Shown here one piece after another: positions 6,321 through 7,980 of a stretch of DNA of 7,980 nt (the first letter of the stretch is position 1; each line of letters opens with the position of its first letter). Source of the stretch: Sphingomonadales bacterium UBA658 (GTDB lineage: Bacteria; Pseudomonadota; Alphaproteobacteria; Sphingomonadales; Sphingomonadaceae); assembly GCA_002299195.1 (NCBI GenBank), contig DBOA01000119.1, forward strand, positions 1 through 7,980. Direction: 5' to 3'. A model generated the notes under the pieces. That model ran no database searches, was not told where the DNA came from, and was given only the letters and a program-made list of their open reading frames with translations. The position numbers were made by a program, and so were the translations under genes.

Positions 6321-7084
6321 ACGATATTGATGACAGCAAAATGCCGTTGCTCGATCATTTGATTGAGCTGCGCAGCCGTCTGCTCTGGAGCTTTCTGGCG
6401 CTCGCCATCGCCTTTGGCATCAGCCTATATTTTGCACGGCCCATATTCGGATTTCTGGTGCAGCCATTGCTGGAGTCTGGTCAAAAGACGCTGATCTACA
6501 CCGCGATATTCGAGGCATTTTTTGTCGAGATAAAGGTCGCGTTTTTCGCCGCCAGCTTTTTCTCTTTCCCCGTATTTGCAACGCAGCTGTGGCGGTTTGT
6601 CGCGCCGGGATTGTATAATAAGGAAAAGCGCGCGTTTCTGCCATTTTTGCTGGCAACGCCGGTGTTGTTTATCCTTGGCGCATCGATGGCTTATTATATG
6701 GCGATACCTGTCGCGCTTGAATATCTGTTGGGTTTCGGCGGAAATGTTGGCGGCGTTCAACAACAGGCGCTACCGGGCGTCGACAATTATCTCAGCTTTG
6801 TGATGAAATTCATTTTTGGCTTTGGCATTTCGTTTCTGTTGCCCGTGCTGCTGATGCTGTTGGAACGCGCAGGTATTGTCACGCTGGAACAACTTCGTGG
6901 CGCGCGCCGTTATGCAATTGTCGGCGCATTTGCCATCGCTGCGGTGCTGACGCCGCCGGACGTTGTCTCTCAACTGCTGCTCGCCATTCCTTTGTGCATA
7001 TTGTTTGAAATGGCACTCGTCGCCATCTGGTTCACCCGCCGCCACCGCGCCAAAGCCGAAGCGGCCGAAGAGGCCGTGACTTAG
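6317..7084 (+). CDS. tatC: Sec-independent protein translocase subunit TatC
   Basis: TatC is the six-helix inner-membrane core of the Tat translocase and binds the twin-arginine motif. The 255-residue product starts with MPLLDHLIELRSRL (9-22), including the conserved E17 of HLIELR. It carries the first-periplasmic-loop and TM2 region IFEAFFVEIKVAFFAASFFSF in two stretches (64-84). The cytoplasmic-loop motif RFVAPGLYNKEKR (93-105) includes E103, known in the family to contact the signal peptide. Hydrophobic segments fall near 22-40, 73-93, 107-129, 157-183, 198-212 and 217-238. Another family block is AIAAVLTPPDVVSQ (207-220). The tail is short, charged and Ala/Glu-rich. It is the last gene of the + strand run. 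In many relatives serS follows, but here a non-coding region follows. Confidence 0.97.
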   Translation: MNDIDDSKMPLLDHLIELRSRLLWSFLALAIAFGISLYFARPIFGFLVQPLLESGQKTLIYTAIFEAFFVEIKVAFFAASFFSFPVFATQLWRFVAPGLYNKEKRAFLPFLLATPVLFILGASMAYYMAIPVALEYLLGFGGNVGGVQQQALPGVDNYLSFVMKFIFGFGISFLLPVLLMLLERAGIVTLEQLRGARRYAIVGAFAIAAVLTPPDVVSQLLLAIPLCILFEMALVAIWFTRRHRAKAEAAEEAVT

Positions 7085-7124
7085 GTTTTATTCGGGCGGT
7101 GCCGAACAACGGCATCCTTCCCCT

Positions 7125-7206
7125 CCCTCGTCATCCTGAACTTGTTTCAGGATAACAGGCGACGGCTGCGCGTCATGCTGAACCAAGTTCAGTATGACGA
7201 CAGGGG
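7125..7206. repeat. Inverted pair of REP-like elements (REPIN/BIME-like)
   Basis: The first copy has ATCCTGAA (7133-7140), loop CTTGT, and TTCAGGAT (7146-7153). The second, in opposite orientation, has CGTCATGCTGAA (7171-7182), loop CCAAG, and TTCAGTATGACG (7188-7199), 12 bp with one G-T wobble. Read on the opposite strand, the second copy begins TGTCGTCATACTGAACTTG, which matches TCGTCATCCTGAACTTG at 7129-7145 with one substitution, and both are preceded by a C-rich run. Two inverted REP units spaced a few tens of bases apart is the form called REPIN or BIME in other bacteria. I recall this CGTCATnCTGAACTTG core as common in sphingomonad intergenic DNA, but could not search. It may also protect the 3' end of the tat transcript. 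Confidence 0.75.
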
Positions 7207-7236
7207 GTTTGGGGGCAAAAAAACAACTTTCCTACA

Positions 7237-7255
7237 AATAACCATATGGGTTATT
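7237..7255. repeat. Perfect 7-bp dyad
   Basis: AATAACC (7237-7243) and GGTTATT (7249-7255) are perfect inverted repeats around ATATG. The site is AT-rich inside a GC-rich stretch. It has no T tract directly after it on either strand, so a protein-binding operator or simple hairpin is more likely than a terminator. Confidence 0.4.
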
Positions 7256-7282
7256 CGAGTCGGGTCAGTCAGGAGGCGGTCC

Positions 7283-7313
7283 GGAACGCTGGTCGGGATG
7301 ATGGGAACGCTGG
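7283..7313. repeat. Direct repeat GGAACGCTGG, two copies 21 bases apart
   Basis: GGAACGCTGG occurs at 7283-7292 and again at 7304-7313. Similarity continues for a few bases past each copy (GGGA or GGGGA). It may be a degenerated 21-base tandem repeat or a paired binding site. Confidence 0.45.
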
Positions 7314-7412
7314 CGGGGAAACCTGTTGGCACGGTCGGCGCGATAGGGTGCGTGCTTCAGCCTGAAAAAAGGGCCTGTTGCATGAAGCTCTGAACAGCGC
7401 AAACATGGTTGG

Positions 7413-7631
7413 ATGTGGCGGGAAACCGTCCTGTCCGTGCGGACAGCCTTTGGGGGTTTACGAACCTTACCCCCGATGGACAGCATGCCAGCCAGCAAAG
7501 GCGGCCCGGGGGCAATTGCCTGATGGAACAAGCGGGCCTTAATCAACCAACACCATCAGCCGGAAGAACGCACCAGCGCTTCCGCGCCGGCCGTCCCTCT
7601 TTTGCACGCGGCATGGCCGCGTTCATTTTTT
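7413..7631 (+). ncRNA. Candidate structured small RNA of about 220 nt
   Basis: Consecutive, non-overlapping hairpins run along the + strand. GGCGG-GAAA-CCGTC (7417-7430) is capped by a GNRA tetraloop. CTGTCC/GGACAG (7431-7446) follows, then GGGGGT/ACCCCC (7452-7474), and GCC-A-GCC with GGCGGC (7487-7505). CTGATGG/CCATCAG (7520-7559) encloses a 26-base, mostly unpaired loop. CGGAAG plus CGC pairs with GCG plus CTTCCG around ACCA (7561-7584). A terminator (7606-7631) ends the array. No protein fits. A weak promoter-like pair, TTGCAT (7378-7383) and AAACAT (7401-7406) spaced by 17, would start transcription near 7413, just before the first hairpin. I see none of the signatures of tmRNA, RNase P RNA, SRP RNA or tRNA. 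The 5' end is uncertain, and it could instead be part of a long tat 3' UTR. Confidence 0.5.
7606..7631 (+). terminator. Intrinsic terminator, + strand
   Basis: ACGCGGC (7606-7612) and GCCGCGT (7616-7622) form a perfect 7-bp GC-rich stem with a 3-base loop. TCA and T6 (7626-7631) follow. The minus-strand reading has no T run after the stem, so the signal is for + strand transcription. It implies a transcript entering from the left, either the candidate small RNA or tat read-through. Confidence 0.7.
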
Positions 7632-7638
7632 GTAGGAA

Positions 7639-7666
7639 ATAATCTTGCTGATGTTGGAAAGATTAT
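7639..7666. repeat. Inverted repeat just past the entericidin stop codon
   Basis: ATAATCTT (7639-7646) and AAGATTAT (7659-7666) are perfect 8-base inverted repeats with a 12-base spacer. The stem begins seven bases beyond the entericidin stop in the minus direction. Only TTTCC follows it on the minus strand, so it would be a weak intrinsic terminator at best, but it is the likeliest 3' end structure of that message. Confidence 0.4.
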
Positions 7667-7673
7667 CCCTTTG

Positions 7674-7796
7674 TCAGGTGGCGCGGTCGCCCGCTTCGCC
7701 GACCGATTCAATATCTTCGCCGACGCCCTTGACCGTGTTGCAGGCCGCAGCCAGCAAGGAAGCCGAAAGCAGGATGATCGTTGCAAATTTGCGCAT
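7674..7796 (-). CDS. Entericidin A/B family small lipoprotein
   Basis: The 40-residue product begins MRKFATIILLSASLLAAAC and continues NTVKGVGEDIESVGEAGDRAT. It has a positively charged start, a hydrophobic signal segment and a lipobox-like LAAAC, with Cys19 as the predicted lipidated residue. The mature part, CNTVKGVGEDIESVG, matches the conserved core of the EcnA/EcnB family. These are tiny membrane lipoproteins, first described in enterobacteria as an antidote/toxin pair, and often stress-induced elsewhere. The product would be a mature lipoprotein of 22 residues anchored in an envelope membrane. The start at 7796 is set by GGAGA (opposite 7802-7806), five bases before the ATG. An earlier in-frame Met-Met-Glu-Asn-Val extension would bury that site. 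An EcfG-type promoter lies just upstream. Only one copy is seen, so the pair arrangement is absent here. Confidence 0.9.
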   Translation of the reverse strand: MRKFATIILLSASLLAAACNTVKGVGEDIESVGEAGDRAT

Positions 7797-7841
7797 AACA
7801 TTCTCCATCATTCGCGTCTGACACTGCAGACTCCCAGATAG

Positions 7842-7866
7842 AACGTGGCATGCGGCGCTATGTTCC
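7842..7866 (-). promoter_or_regulatory. EcfG-type general stress promoter of the entericidin gene
   Basis: On the minus strand, GGAAC (opposite 7862-7866) is followed after exactly 16 bases by CGTT (opposite 7842-7845). This equals the alphaproteobacterial general-stress sigma factor EcfG consensus GGAAC-N16/17-CGTT. Transcription would start near 7835, giving a leader of roughly 40 bases with the GGAGA ribosome binding site. It places the lipoprotein under the PhyR-NepR-EcfG response by inference. Confidence 0.75.
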
Positions 7867-7870
7867 GGTT

Positions 7871-7890
7871 GCGCGCTTATGGCCGCGCGC
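7871..7890 (-). other. GC-rich hairpin between the barrel gene and the EcfG promoter
   Basis: GCGCGC (7871-7876) and GCGCGC (7885-7890) can pair around an 8-base loop. Read on the minus strand, AAGCGCGC also occurs twice as a direct repeat. It starts six bases past the stop of the partial barrel gene and lacks a T tract, so it could be a factor-dependent or weak terminator that insulates the stress promoter. Confidence 0.3.
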
Positions 7891-7896
7891 TTGGCG

Positions 7897-7980
7897 TTAA
7901 AAGCTGATGCGCGCGGACAAACGGAAATCGCGACCGGACAGCGGAACAAAATCTTTGGTGAAAGATGCCGACCGGCGGGC
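7897..7980 (-). CDS. C-terminal end of a probable outer-membrane beta-barrel protein (TonB-dependent receptor-like)
   Basis: The minus strand is open from the right edge of the window to TAA (opposite 7897-7899), giving 27 residues that end GRDFRLSARISF. A last strand of alternating polar and hydrophobic residues closing on Phe is the usual recognition signal of outer-membrane beta-barrels handled by the BAM machinery. The sequence style fits TonB-dependent receptors, which sphingomonads have in large numbers. The substrate and family cannot be told from so short a piece. The entericidin gene follows about 100 bases later on the same strand but has its own promoter. A chance open frame is possible, though the C-terminus is characteristic. 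Confidence 0.6.
   Translation of the reverse strand, partial: ARRSASFTKDFVPLSGRDFRLSARISF

Larger units (their letters stand above)
7085..7673 (+). other. 589-base region without a convincing protein gene
   Basis: No frame on either strand gives a recognisable protein with a ribosome binding site. The region contains, in order, a small hairpin (TTCGG 7091-7095 with CCGAA 7102-7106), a REP-like inverted pair (7125-7206), an A7 run (7217-7223), a dyad (7237-7255), a 10-base direct repeat (7283-7313), a hairpin array with a + strand terminator (7417-7631), and an inverted repeat just past the entericidin stop (7639-7666). It lies between convergent gene ends, with tatC on + and the entericidin gene on -. 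Confidence 0.7.

Noticed and set aside
7091..7106. Hairpin TTCGG/CCGAA as the tat operon terminator
   Set aside because: The stem is 5 bp and no T tract follows on either strand, so intrinsic termination is not supported.
7142..7393. Plus-strand open frame of 83 codons after tatC
   Set aside because: It begins with a TTG inside the loop of the first REP hairpin, reads through the repeat, and has no ribosome binding site or family resemblance.
7265..7546. Minus-strand open frame of 93 codons in the non-coding region
   Set aside because: It is Arg/Pro/His-rich with no known motif, and it crosses the direct repeats and several hairpin stems, so structure explains the sequence better.
7256..7631. 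Known housekeeping RNAs: tmRNA, RNase P RNA, SRP RNA, 6S RNA or a tRNA
   Set aside because: I looked for the tmRNA tag codons and acceptor sequence, the RNase P GAGGAAAGTC core, the SRP GGAAGGAAGCAG loop, a tRNA T-arm, and one long 6S-like rod. None is present. The array of separate hairpins does not fit 6S.
7409..7642. Plus-strand open frame of 77 codons over the hairpin array
   Set aside because: It runs through the intrinsic terminator and ends beyond its T tract. Its composition is atypical and no ribosome binding site precedes it.
1..7980. CRISPR arrays, insertion sequences or integration sites
   Set aside because: No regularly spaced direct repeats, transposase or integrase frames, or attachment-site-like tRNA ends are visible.

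Overview
The window looks like a chromosomal core region from an alphaproteobacterium, most likely a sphingomonad (Sphingopyxis/Sphingorhabdus-like). The reasons are the gene order argS - SPOR protein - nagZ - scpA - scpB - tatA - tatB - tatC, the short alphaproteobacterial TatA, a CGTCATnCTGAACTTG-type intergenic repeat that I recall as common in sphingomonad genomes, and an EcfG-type (GGAAC-N16-CGTT) general-stress promoter. The genus is inference.

Layout. Positions 1-81 hold the last 26 codons of an unidentified + strand gene, with a small hairpin-plus-T6 terminator overlapping its stop codon. Next come argS (107-1828), a SPOR-domain membrane protein (1845-2513), a DUF1993-like protein (2579-3085) with its own strong ribosome binding site, and a tight nagZ-scpA-scpB-tatA-tatB-tatC run (3161-7084). 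Three junctions in that run are 4-base ATGA overlaps. All of these genes are on + and intact.

Positions 7085-7673 carry no convincing protein gene but are rich in structure. There is an inverted pair of REP-like hairpins (7125-7206), a 7-bp dyad (7237-7255) and a 10-base direct repeat. From 7417 to 7631 a run of consecutive hairpins ends in a good + strand intrinsic terminator. I read this last part as a candidate independent structured small RNA.

On the minus strand there is a 40-codon entericidin-like lipoprotein gene (7674-7796) with a textbook EcfG promoter. Before it (7897-7980) lies the C-terminal tail of what looks like an outer-membrane beta-barrel protein, probably a TonB-dependent receptor.

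How the genes fit together. nagZ (muropeptide recycling), the SPOR protein (septal peptidoglycan binding), scpAB (SMC condensin accessory subunits) and tatABC (export of folded proteins) form a conserved cell-envelope/cell-cycle neighbourhood with argS. The right end is a different, stress-linked module, and the change falls exactly after tatC, where the REP pair sits. The most interesting unexplained item is the hairpin array between tatC and the entericidin gene.
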